Assembly: GCA_958296175.1 (NCBI GenBank)
Contig: OY282448.1
Span: forward strand, 1,550,472 to 1,614,471
Reading direction: 5' to 3'
Length of the DNA: 64,000 nucleotides
Source: an uncultured Chloroflexota bacterium
GTDB taxonomy: Bacteria; Chloroflexota; UBA11872
Shown: positions 49,315-57,550 of the stretch, in pieces
Layout of the letters: each line of letters begins with the position of its first letter
Position numbering within the stretch: the first letter of the stretch is position 1
Translations under genes and position numbers: made by a program
The notes under the pieces: model-generated
Told to the model about the DNA's origin: nothing
The model's input: only the letters and a program-made list of their open reading frames with translations
The model's database searches: none

Positions 49315-51294
49315 ATGCCCATCAGCCGCCGCACGGCGCTGCGTGCCGCGGGCGGCGGCGTGGCGGGACTCGGCGCGGCCGCGGCGGCCGGCGCCGCCGC
49401 CTTCGCCGTGGTGGGCCAGACGCACTACGCCGAACGCTTTTATCCAGGCGTGCGCATCGACGGCGAAGACGTAGGCGGGCTGCCGCGGGCGGCGGCGTTG
49501 GCGCGTCTGCGGGCGCGCTGGGACCCATTCGCACGTTCCCCGATAGTCTTCCGCCTGGACGGCCGCGCCTGGACGCCGACAGGCGCCGACGTCGGCGTCA
49601 GCGTCGACTACGCGGCGCCGCTGGCGCTGGCCTATGCCTGGGGCCGCCGCGGCGGCTGGGGCCAGCGGCTGCGCGAACAGCGCCAGACCCTGGACGCGCC
49701 GCGGAATTGGGACACGCAGGTGACCTTCGACCCCCACCGCTTCACCGACTACCTCGACCGCATCGCCGCCGAGGTGGCGGAAGCGCCGGTGGACGCGCGG
49801 CTCTCGATCCGCGACCAGGGCGGCCGGCGGCGCGCCGACGTCCACCCCGCCAGCGCCGGGCGCGAGCTGGCCCCGCTGGACCTCCTGTCCGTGATGAGCC
49901 GCCGCTTCGACGCGCCGCAGCGTCTGGCGATCGAGCTGCACACCCGCCAGCTGCCGCCGCGCATCCCAACCGCCGCCGTGGCGCCGGCCGCCGCGCGCCT
50001 GGACGAGCTGACGACGGGGCACATCGAGATTCGGGCGCCGGGCCATCGCTGGGCTATCGCGCGCGAGGCTCTGGCCGAGGACATGCGCATCGAAGGCCCG
50101 CCCGACGCGCCGCGCGTGCACGCGGCGGCCAGCTACCGCGCCTTCGACCGCGTGGCGCGCGAGATTGCCGACACCCTGCACGTGGCGGCCGTCGAACCCC
50201 GCATCCGCGTGGACGACGACGGCGCCATCGTGCCGCTGGAAGAGGGCGCGCCAGGCCGCCAGCTCGACACCGAGACGCTCTGGGCGCGCGTGCAGGCGGC
50301 CTTCGCCAGCGGCGCCGCCCGCGTCACCGCGCCCCTCGTGGTGCAGACCCCCGTAATCACGCGGCGCAGCCACGACGAGTTGCAGTTCCACAACCTGATC
50401 GCCGAAGGCCGCTCGCTCTTCACCGGGTCGGCGCAGAACCGCATCCACAACATCGACCACGGCTCCAAGCAGCTCGACGGCGTGGTGATCCCCCCCGGCG
50501 AGGTCTTGTCGTTCAACCAGACCGTGGGGCCAATCACGCTCGCCAACGGGTTCGTGGAAGGTCTGGTCATCGCGCCGCACCGCACCGAGCCGGGCGTGGG
50601 CGGCGGCATCTGCCAGGTGTCCACCACACTGTTCCGCGCCGCCTTCTGGGCCGGCCTGCCCATCGACGAACGCTGGCAGCACGTCTACCGCGTGGGCTAT
50701 TACGAGCTGGGCCCCAACAACCCGCCCGGGTTCGACGCCGCCATCTGGCAGCCGAGCCAGGACCTGGTGTTCAGGAACGACACGCCCAACCACATCCTGA
50801 TCCGGCGCCGCTTCGACCCCGGGCGCGCGTCGCTTGGCTTCCAGCTGATGGGCCCGCCCCTGGGGCGCCTGGTGGAGCTGGACGCCTGGCGCGGCGAGGA
50901 AATCGAGCCGCCGGCGCTGTCGATCGAACCCACCACCGAGCTGCCCCCCGGCCAGGTCGAACGCACCGACAGCGCCGTCCCCGGCGTGCAGACCGTGATC
51001 CATCGGCAGGTGCGGCTGGGCAACCGCGTGCTGTTCAAGGACCAGTTCCCATCCAGGTTCGTCCCCTGGCCGGAACGCTGGGAAGTCGGGCAAGCCGAGG
51101 ATGGCAGCTTCGACCCGTCGCTGGTGCCGGGCTACGTCCCGCCGGAAGGCGACCCGCCAGCCGAAGGCGATCTGCCAGCCGAAGGCGATCCGCCAGCCCA
51201 GAACACACCGCCGGCGGAAGGCGATCCGCCAGCCCAGGAGACGCCGCCGGCGGAAGGCGCGCCGCCAGCCCAGCAAGGCGCCGCGCCGGCGTAA
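49315..51294 (+). CDS. VanW-family exported protein with C-terminal repeats
   Basis: A 659-residue protein with an N-terminal twin-arginine-like signal (SRRTALRAAGGG) and membrane helix. One or two putative peptidoglycan-binding (PGBD-like, YoaR/VanW-type) domains cover about 45-350. The VanW domain follows: GSAQNRIHNIDHGSKQLDG, VIPPGEVLSFNQTVGPIT, EPGVGGGICQVSTTLFRAAF, then NHILIR. A G5-like/beta region precedes a tail of about 50 residues made of PPAEGDPPA-type repeats. It is probably cell-wall-associated; the biochemical role of VanW is unknown. GAGGA precedes the ATG. The LanC-like gene follows after 59 bp. Confidence 0.87.
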   Translation: MPISRRTALRAAGGGVAGLGAAAAAGAAAFAVVGQTHYAERFYPGVRIDGEDVGGLPRAAALARLRARWDPFARSPIVFRLDGRAWTPTGADVGVSVDYAAPLALAYAWGRRGGWGQRLREQRQTLDAPRNWDTQVTFDPHRFTDYLDRIAAEVAEAPVDARLSIRDQGGRRRADVHPASAGRELAPLDLLSVMSRRFDAPQRLAIELHTRQLPPRIPTAAVAPAAARLDELTTGHIEIRAPGHRWAIAREALAEDMRIEGPPDAPRVHAAASYRAFDRVAREIADTLHVAAVEPRIRVDDDGAIVPLEEGAPGRQLDTETLWARVQAAFASGAARVTAPLVVQTPVITRRSHDELQFHNLIAEGRSLFTGSAQNRIHNIDHGSKQLDGVVIPPGEVLSFNQTVGPITLANGFVEGLVIAPHRTEPGVGGGICQVSTTLFRAAFWAGLPIDERWQHVYRVGYYELGPNNPPGFDAAIWQPSQDLVFRNDTPNHILIRRRFDPGRASLGFQLMGPPLGRLVELDAWRGEEIEPPALSIEPTTELPPGQVERTDSAVPGVQTVIHRQVRLGNRVLFKDQFPSRFVPWPERWEVGQAEDGSFDPSLVPGYVPPEGDPPAEGDLPAEGDPPAQNTPPAEGDPPAQETPPAEGAPPAQQGAAPA

Positions 51295-51353
51295 GCGCGC
51301 GGCGCCAGCGCATCGGGTACCGTGGCGCCGCCCCAGACCGCGGAACCGTTGCC

Positions 51354-52571
51354 ATGGCCGACGCCGGCCCCTTCCTCCAAGCCGCCCAGAGCGTGGCCAG
51401 CAGCATCGCCGCGCTGGCGCGGCCCGCCGTGGGCGGCGCCCGCTGGCAAACCCGCAGCTACACCGGCCAGCCGCACTACTCCACCGCCGTCTTCGGCGGA
51501 ACCGCCGGCGTCGTCTTCCTGTTCGCCGACCTGGCGCGTCTGACGGGCGACCCGTCCCCCCGCGAAATCGGCGAGGCCGCCGCCATGTGGGTGGACGCCG
51601 CCTCCAAACCCGACCTCACGTCCCGCCAGGCCGACCCCAGCCTGTACTTCGGGATCGCCGGGCACGGGCAGATGTGCCTGCTCCTGTACGAAGCCACCGG
51701 CCGCGAGCGCTGGCTGCGGGACGCGCGCGCCCGCGCCCGCGCGCTGGCCCGCGCCCAGTTCCCGGACGCCCACGTCATGAGCGGCGCCGCCGGCTGCGCA
51801 ATCTTCCTGCTGCGCCTGCATCAGGCCGCGCCCAGCGACAGCCTGCTGGACGCCGCGGTGCGCGCCGGCCAATACATCCAGCAGACCGCCGCGCGCGATC
51901 AGCAGGGCGCCCGCTGGATCTGGCGGCGGCCCGACGGCGAGTTCTTCGCGTCCGGCTTTGCGCACGGCGCCAGCGGCATCGCCTACGCGCTGGCCGAACT
52001 CTGGCGCTTCACCGGCGACCCGGCCTACCGCGCGCTGGCGCTGGAGGCGCAGGCCTGGCTCGAAGCCACCGCCATCCAAACCCCCTGGGGCATCGGCTGG
52101 GGCCGCTGGCCAGACGACCATCACCGCCCGCGCGTGCAGTGGTGCCACGGCCCGCCCGGCGTCGGCCTGTTCGCCGCCCGCGCCGCCGAAATCTTCCACG
52201 ACGCCGCGCTGCTGGACCTGGCCGTCCGCTGCGCCGAGACCGTGCGCGCCGCCGCCGACCTGCGCCGCAACCCCAGCCAGTGCCACGGCCTGGCCGGCAA
52301 CGCCGAGCTGTTCGTCGAGCTGGCGCGCGCCGCCGGTGACGACCAATGGCTCGCGCAGGCGCGCGCGTTCGGCCAGGCCGCCTTGGCCTACCGCAGCGCC
52401 AGCGGCGGCGTCACCAGCTGGCAGGGCGACGAGCCAGACAACGACAGCCCGGACTTTATGCTGGGCCCGGCCGGCGTGGGCCACTTCTTCCTGCGGCTGG
52501 TTCGCCCCCACGCCGTGGCCATGCCGCTGATGGTTGCGCCCCCGCCGGCCGTGGAGGAGGAACAGACGTGA
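51354..52571 (+). CDS. LanC-like protein (lanthionine synthetase C family)
   Basis: A 405-residue alpha/alpha-toroid protein. The three zinc ligands of LanC-type cyclases are present: Cys264 in QWCHGPPGVG, and Cys310-His311 in SQCHGLAGNAEL. The preceding FGIAGHGQMCLL, SGAAGCAIFLLRL and ASGFAHGASGIAYAL are the other G-rich helix starts. LanC enzymes add Cys to dehydroamino acids; LanC-like proteins may have other thioether chemistry. No precursor peptide, dehydratase or exporter is adjacent, so lantibiotic synthesis is not supported here. It overlaps the next Gfo/Idh gene (GTGA). Confidence 0.88.
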   Translation: MADAGPFLQAAQSVASSIAALARPAVGGARWQTRSYTGQPHYSTAVFGGTAGVVFLFADLARLTGDPSPREIGEAAAMWVDAASKPDLTSRQADPSLYFGIAGHGQMCLLLYEATGRERWLRDARARARALARAQFPDAHVMSGAAGCAIFLLRLHQAAPSDSLLDAAVRAGQYIQQTAARDQQGARWIWRRPDGEFFASGFAHGASGIAYALAELWRFTGDPAYRALALEAQAWLEATAIQTPWGIGWGRWPDDHHRPRVQWCHGPPGVGLFAARAAEIFHDAALLDLAVRCAETVRAAADLRRNPSQCHGLAGNAELFVELARAAGDDQWLAQARAFGQAALAYRSASGGVTSWQGDEPDNDSPDFMLGPAGVGHFFLRLVRPHAVAMPLMVAPPPAVEEEQT

Positions 52572-53596
52572 GCACACCGCCGGTTCGTCTGGGCATGCTG
52601 GGCGCGCGCCATTCCCACGCGCCCGGCAAACTCCGCTGGCTGCGCGACCTGGCGTCGATCGACCTGGCCGGCGTCTACGAACCCTGCGCCCAGGCGCGCG
52701 CCGCCAACGAAGCCGAGCCAAATTCCGCCGGCGTTCCCTACGTGGACGACCTCGGCCAGCTGCTGGACGACCCCGCCCTGCTCGGCATCGTCATCGGCGG
52801 CGCCGAACGCCAGAACCCGCCCTACGCCCGCCTGGCCCTGCAGGCAGGCAAACACGTCCTGATGGAAAAAGCCTGCGGCTGGACGCGCGCCCACGTGGAC
52901 GAGCTGACCGGACGCGCCGAACGCGCAGGCCTGCTCTTTCAGATGGGCTACAACAACCGCCTCACGCCGCACGTCCGCCGCGTGCTGGACATGCAGGCCC
53001 GCGGCGAGTTCGGCGGCGTCTTTCGCGTGCGCGCCCACATGTCCAGCGCCTACCAGCCCAACGCCGACCGCTATGTGGACGGCAGCGCCTATTTCAGCGG
53101 CGGCATCTTTTACAACCTGGGCAGCCACGCGCTGGACCTGGTCATGGCCGTGCTCGGAACTCCCCAGCGCGTGCATCCCTTCCTGCGCTGCGACCGCTTT
53201 CGAGACTCCGGCTACGTGGACAACGCCACGGTGGTGCTGGAATACCCGCGCGCCGCAGCCACGCTGGAAGTCAGCCACCTGGAGACCGAACAGATTCGCC
53301 CGCGCAGCTTCGAGGTCTACGGCTCAGCCGCGCAGGCCGTCGTCTCGCCCTGGGCCGCCATCGGCGACCGCGCGCCAGCCGTGGCCGTGCATCTGGGCGG
53401 CGTCGGCGCCGGCGCCGACGGCTGGCGGGTCTACGGCAGCGGCCGCGAACGCCCCTTCGCCGACGACGTCGAAGCCTTCGCCGCCTGCATCCGCGGCGAC
53501 CGCCAGCCCCGCTTCACCTACGCCCACGACCGCGCCGTCCACCACACCCTCATGGACATCTGCGGCGAATCCGACGTGGAAGAAGCAGCCGTATAG
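52568..53596 (+). CDS. Gfo/Idh/MocA family oxidoreductase
   Basis: A 342-residue dehydrogenase with RLGMLGARHSHAPGKLRWL (degenerate Rossmann loop), HVLMEKACGWTRAHVDEL (EKP-equivalent, with Ala for Pro), FQMGYNNRLTPHVRRVLD and SGGIFYNLGSHALDLVMAVL. It starts at GTG overlapping the LanC-like stop, with GGAGGA just upstream, so the two are translationally coupled. The substrate is unknown. The unusual loop may mean weak or altered cofactor binding. Confidence 0.88.
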   Translation: MSTPPVRLGMLGARHSHAPGKLRWLRDLASIDLAGVYEPCAQARAANEAEPNSAGVPYVDDLGQLLDDPALLGIVIGGAERQNPPYARLALQAGKHVLMEKACGWTRAHVDELTGRAERAGLLFQMGYNNRLTPHVRRVLDMQARGEFGGVFRVRAHMSSAYQPNADRYVDGSAYFSGGIFYNLGSHALDLVMAVLGTPQRVHPFLRCDRFRDSGYVDNATVVLEYPRAAATLEVSHLETEQIRPRSFEVYGSAAQAVVSPWAAIGDRAPAVAVHLGGVGAGADGWRVYGSGRERPFADDVEAFAACIRGDRQPRFTYAHDRAVHHTLMDICGESDVEEAAV

Positions 53597-53672
53597 CCGT
53601 TCGTGACCTCCGCCGCACTCGGGAATCCAGAGTTGGTACCTTGACCTACCTCGTGTTGTCGTTACAATATCC

Positions 53673-53981
53673 GTGATTGAATACGAGTGGGACGAAGCAA
53701 AGCGACAGTCCAACGCGCTCAAGCACGGGGTCGGCTTCGTAGCCATCGAAGAGTTCGAGTGGGAAACCGCGCTGGTCGAACCCGTTGAGCGCCACGGTGA
53801 GCGGCGGTACACCGCCGCCGGCTATGTCGGTGCCCGCGTCCATGTGGTCGTGTTCACGGAGCGGCTCGAACGGATTCGGGTCATCAGCCTGCGTCGAGCC
53901 AACCAACGGGAGGTGCGGAGATATGCCGAAGCTCGAGCCGGACCACCTCGCCCCCACGCTCGAGGAAGACGCGGCAATTGA
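53673..53981 (+). CDS. brnT: BrnT-family toxin
   Basis: A 102-residue RelE-fold ribonuclease toxin, MIEYEWDEAKRQSNALKHGV, with VVVFTERLERIRVISLRRAN and QREVRRYAEARA, the BrnT signature. The start is GTG at 53673. The normal fold ends near residue 88; the last about 14 residues are Arg-rich and overlap the antitoxin gene by 59 bp. BrnT cleaves RNA and is held inactive by BrnA. Its antitoxin partner here is truncated. Confidence 0.85.
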   Translation: MIEYEWDEAKRQSNALKHGVGFVAIEEFEWETALVEPVERHGERRYTAAGYVGARVHVVVFTERLERIRVISLRRANQREVRRYAEARAGPPRPHARGRRGN

Positions 53982-54168
53982 CGCCGCCATCGCCGCCGAC
54001 CCCGAGGCCTGCGAGCTGGACGACGCCTGGTTCCAACGCGCCCGCCCCGCCAGTGAGGTCCTGCCCCACGTCGTGCAGCGCTACCGGCGCACGCGCGGCA
54101 AGCAGCGAGGTCTCGCGAAGACGCCCGTCGCGCTGCGGCGCGACGCTGACATCGCGGCCCACGTCTGA
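53923..54168 (+). pseudogene. brnA: BrnA-family antitoxin, truncated
   Basis: An 81-residue product, MPKLEPDHLAPTLEEDAAID..., with LDDAWFQRARPASEVLPHVV and the beginning of the DNA-binding segment KTPVALRRDADIAAHV. It then meets TGA at 54166. The missing BrnA end is still readable downstream: A-S-G-K-G directly after the stop, then WQTRLNDAQRR one base out of frame. So an in-frame stop (CGA to TGA fits) and one extra base have removed the rest of the ribbon-helix-helix. The toxin-binding part may remain functional, while autoregulation is probably lost. Confidence 0.75.
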
Positions 54169-54383
54169 GCCAGCGGCAAAGGTTTGGCAAACACGCCTGA
54201 ACGACGCCCAGCGCCGCGTCGCAGGTGCGCACCGGCCAGACGCTGACGGCTCGGTCCCCGCTGACCGCGGGGATTCGTCGCCGACCGCGAGGGTGCCGTC
54301 TTCGCGCCCGGCGCCAAATCCCGCTGCGCCGCTCCAGGTTCGGTGCAGCCGCTGGGCGCGCAGCGGGAGAAGGCGGTCCCAGG

Positions 54384-55799
54384 TCAGCGCATGGAACGCC
54401 GGGCGCGCTTCCACAATGACAGCTCGGTCGTCACCAGCAGCATCGGAACGAAGGCGATGAACGTCAGCGCAAGCGCGGTGTCCGCCAGCAGCACTGGCCA
54501 CCGCCAACCGGAGGTCACGAGCCTCCAGAGCGCCCGCAGCTTGCCCCAGGTAGGCGCCGGCGGGCCGTAGGCCAAGAACTCCAAATCCTGATCCGGCTGC
54601 GTTGGCGCGCCGCTGGACCAGAGTCGACCGTCCGTATACCGATCGTCTTTCATCGCCCGGAAGCTCAGCCGGCCTTCTGGCGCGCCGTCATTGACCAGCT
54701 GGAGCGCAAGCCGACGTCCTTCAGCGCCGCTGAGCGGCGGCGCGATGTCAATGGACACCGCGGCCAAGGACAGGTCGTCGCGTGCGGGAATCCCAATGCG
54801 CCCCTCACGGAGGATGTCGCCTGTCCCAGCCCCAGTTCCGTCGATGACGCGCCAAATCGCTGTTCCCGCGCGGCCATTCGAGCCGCGCACGGCGCTGTGG
54901 AGGTGGAGTCGATCGACCGGGGCAGGAAGACGAAACTCTTGGGCAATGGAGTGTCCAGCGTATATCCATGTCGCATAGACGCCAACATTCGAGTTCGCAC
55001 GCGCGTCGATGACTGGCGGCCGATAAACGAGCGCGGTGAAGAGCCCGCCGCAAACGCCCACAATGACGAGCGCGGCTAGCGCCGACGCAGCGACCCGGCG
55101 GACCCCCAGGAACGGACCCCCGCGCAAGACCGCAACCGCGCTCGATCCAACGAGCAGCGCCCCGCCGAACTCCAGCGTCTCTTCCAGCAATGCCTCCAGC
55201 TCCGCAGCCTCCGTGGCCACGGCGTGAAACACGAAAGGTTTGAGCATTTCGTTTCCAAGAGCGAGCAGCCATGAGGCAACGCCGATGACGAGCAGGGCGC
55301 GAGCCTCTCGCACATGCAGACCCTTGTATACGAACCCTGCGGCGGCCAACACGAACAGTGCGACCAGCGGACTTGCCGCGATCGGCCAGAGATACGGATT
55401 CTGAATACCGAACACACTCGCGATTACTTTAACCCCAAATGTGACGTGAAATTCCGATATTTCTTCCCACGCCAGATAGGCGGAGGTTATGGCTACGATC
55501 GTCCATCCGCCAACGGCGAACCGGCCGTCTCCGCGGCGATAGCTGGCGGCGGCGGTTCCCAGCGTCAGGAGCGCGGCGGTCGCCAGCGCCGTGGCGGAAA
55601 CGGCGTTGGCGGCGCTTCCCTCCAAGTCTGGATTGAGATGCCACGGGATGGCGCCGGAAGGCAGCCACTGGGGGAACGCCAAACTGACCAGCCGCGGAAT
55701 GACGACGGCGCTCCACCAGAAAGCCATCAGGCTTGGAAGCATGACGCGTCCCAGCAAGGCAAGCGGGCGCTCCAGCTGGACGGTTTGCAGCAGCGTCAT
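54384..55799 (-). CDS. Unrecognised polytopic membrane protein, tandem paralogue 1
   Basis: About 471 residues, not recognised as a named family. The N-terminal about 260 residues have seven or eight hydrophobic helices (SLMAFWWSAVVIPRLVSLAF, AYLAWEEISEFHV, LVALFVLAAAGFVYKG). A beta-rich extracytoplasmic domain of about 150 residues follows (STNVGVYATW-like, LPAPVDRLHLHS, GDILREGRIGIP), then a final helix near the C-terminus (WPVLLADTALALTFIAFVP). It is about 85-90% identical to the two genes upstream. MTLLQTV was taken as the start because it is the only Met conserved in all three copies. Confidence 0.8.
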   Translation of the reverse strand: MTLLQTVQLERPLALLGRVMLPSLMAFWWSAVVIPRLVSLAFPQWLPSGAIPWHLNPDLEGSAANAVSATALATAALLTLGTAAASYRRGDGRFAVGGWTIVAITSAYLAWEEISEFHVTFGVKVIASVFGIQNPYLWPIAASPLVALFVLAAAGFVYKGLHVREARALLVIGVASWLLALGNEMLKPFVFHAVATEAAELEALLEETLEFGGALLVGSSAVAVLRGGPFLGVRRVAASALAALVIVGVCGGLFTALVYRPPVIDARANSNVGVYATWIYAGHSIAQEFRLPAPVDRLHLHSAVRGSNGRAGTAIWRVIDGTGAGTGDILREGRIGIPARDDLSLAAVSIDIAPPLSGAEGRRLALQLVNDGAPEGRLSFRAMKDDRYTDGRLWSSGAPTQPDQDLEFLAYGPPAPTWGKLRALWRLVTSGWRWPVLLADTALALTFIAFVPMLLVTTELSLWKRARRSMR

Positions 55800-55950
55800 G
55801 CGTCGTCGGCCTTCGTGCACCCAGACCCGCGCAGCGGCCGGTGGTTCCGCCGACGCGGTGAACGAGATGCTACCAAGGCCATCGGCATCGGTCAGACCTG
55901 CGCGCGTGGAAGCGGCGGGACCCGCGCCCTCGGTCGGTCACGTCGCCGCG

Positions 55951-57399
55951 CTACTCCCGGCGCCAACGTGCAGGGCGCCGGGCGCGCTTCCACAATGACA
56001 GCTCGTTCGCCGCGAGCAGGACTGGGACAAAGGTTATGAGCGTCAAGTCGACGGCGGCGGCCGCCAGCAGCACCGGCCACCGCCAACCGGAAGTTACGAG
56101 CCGCCAGAGTGTCCGCAGTTTGCTCGATGTGGGGTCTGGAGGCCCATAGGCAACGAATTCCAGGTCCTGATCCGGCGAGGTCGGCGCGCCGTTGAACCAG
56201 AGTCGACCGTCCGCATACCGATCGTCTTTCACCGCCTGGAAGCTCAGCCGTTCTTCCGGCGCGCCGTCGTTGACCAGCTGGAGCGCAAGCCGACGTCCTT
56301 CAGCGCCGCTGAGCGGCGGCGCGATGTCGATGGTCACCGCGGCCAAGTACATGTCGTCGCGCGCGGGAATCGCGGGAATCCCAATGCGCCCCTCGCGGAG
56401 GATGTCGCCTGTCCCAGCCCCAGTTCCGTCGATGATGCGCCAAATCGCCGTTCCCGCGCGGCCGTCCGAGCCGTGGACGGCGCCGCTGAGTTCGAGTCGA
56501 TCGACCGGGGCAGGAAGACGAAACTCTTGGACGATGGAGTGTCCAGCGTATATCCATGTCGTATAGACGCCAATATCCGAGTTCGCACGCGCGTCGATGA
56601 CTGGCGGTCGATAAACGAGTGCGGTGAAGAGCCCGCCGCAAACGCCCACGATGACGAGCGCGGCTAGCGCCGACGCAGCGATCCGGCGAATCCCAGGGCC
56701 GGCGGACTCCTTCCTCTGCGCGCGCAAGGCCGCAACCGCGCTCGACCCAACGAGCAGCGCCCCGCCGAACTCCAGCGTCTCTTCCAGCAATACCTCCAGC
56801 TCCCCAGCCTCCGTGGCCACGGCGCGAAACACGAAAGGGTTGAGCATTTCGTTTCCAAGAGCGAGCAGCCATGCGGCAACGCCGATGACGAGCAGGGCGC
56901 GAGCCTCTCGCACATGCAGACCCTTGTATACGAACCCTGCGGCGGCCAACACGAACAGTGCGACCAGCGGACTTGCCGCGATCGGCCAGAGCTGTGAGTT
57001 CTGAATACCGAACACACTCGCGATTACCTTACGCCCAAATGTGACGTGAAATCCCGATATTTCTTCCCACGCCAGATAGGCGGAGGTTATGGCCACGATC
57101 GTCCATCCGCCGACGGCGAACCTGCCGTCCCCGCGGCGATGACTGGCGGCGGCGGCTCCCAGCGTCAGGAGCGCGGCGGTCGCCAGCGCCGCGGCGGAAA
57201 CGGCGTTGGCGGCGCTTCCCTCCTTGTCTGGATTGAGATGCCACGGGATGGCGCCGGAAGGCAGCCACTGGGGGAACGCCAAACTGACCAGCCGCGGAAC
57301 GACGACGGCGCTCCACCAAAATGCCATCAGGCTTGGAAGCAGGACGCGGCCCAGCAAGGCAAGCGGGCGCTCCAGCTGGACGGTTTGCAGCAGCGTCAT
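55951..57399 (-). CDS. Unrecognised polytopic membrane protein, tandem paralogue 2
   Basis: About 482 residues, same architecture as its neighbours: multi-helix N-terminal half, beta-rich external domain (NSDIGVYTTWIYAGHSIVQE), C-terminal helix. It differs by LRAQRKESAGPGIRR in the loop after helix seven and by a C-terminal end RARRPARWRRE shared with paralogue 3 but not 1. The about 150-bp spacer to each neighbour is also conserved, so the duplicated unit (about 1.6 kb) includes intergenic DNA. An upstream ATG (MHEGRRR) exists in copies 1 and 2 only. Confidence 0.8.
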   Translation of the reverse strand: MTLLQTVQLERPLALLGRVLLPSLMAFWWSAVVVPRLVSLAFPQWLPSGAIPWHLNPDKEGSAANAVSAAALATAALLTLGAAAASHRRGDGRFAVGGWTIVAITSAYLAWEEISGFHVTFGRKVIASVFGIQNSQLWPIAASPLVALFVLAAAGFVYKGLHVREARALLVIGVAAWLLALGNEMLNPFVFRAVATEAGELEVLLEETLEFGGALLVGSSAVAALRAQRKESAGPGIRRIAASALAALVIVGVCGGLFTALVYRPPVIDARANSDIGVYTTWIYAGHSIVQEFRLPAPVDRLELSGAVHGSDGRAGTAIWRIIDGTGAGTGDILREGRIGIPAIPARDDMYLAAVTIDIAPPLSGAEGRRLALQLVNDGAPEERLSFQAVKDDRYADGRLWFNGAPTSPDQDLEFVAYGPPDPTSSKLRTLWRLVTSGWRWPVLLAAAAVDLTLITFVPVLLAANELSLWKRARRPARWRRE

Positions 57400-57550
57400 G
57401 CGTCGTCGGCCTTCGTGCACCCAGACCCGCGCAGCGGCCGGTGGTTCCGCCGACGCGGTGAACGAGATGCTACCAAGGCCATCGGCATCGGTCAGACTTG
57501 CGTATGTGGAGGCGGCGGGACCCGCGCCCTCGGGCGGTCACAGCGCCGCG

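Noticed and set aside
51354..53596. Lantibiotic biosynthesis cluster
   Set aside because: Only a LanC-like gene is present. No precursor peptide, dehydratase, protease or transporter was found next to it.
54253..54280. A solo type I-E-like repeat (GGTCCCCGCTGACCGCGGGG)
   Set aside because: It looks like an I-E repeat, but no second copy lies 61 bp away on either side, so a chance hairpin cannot be excluded.
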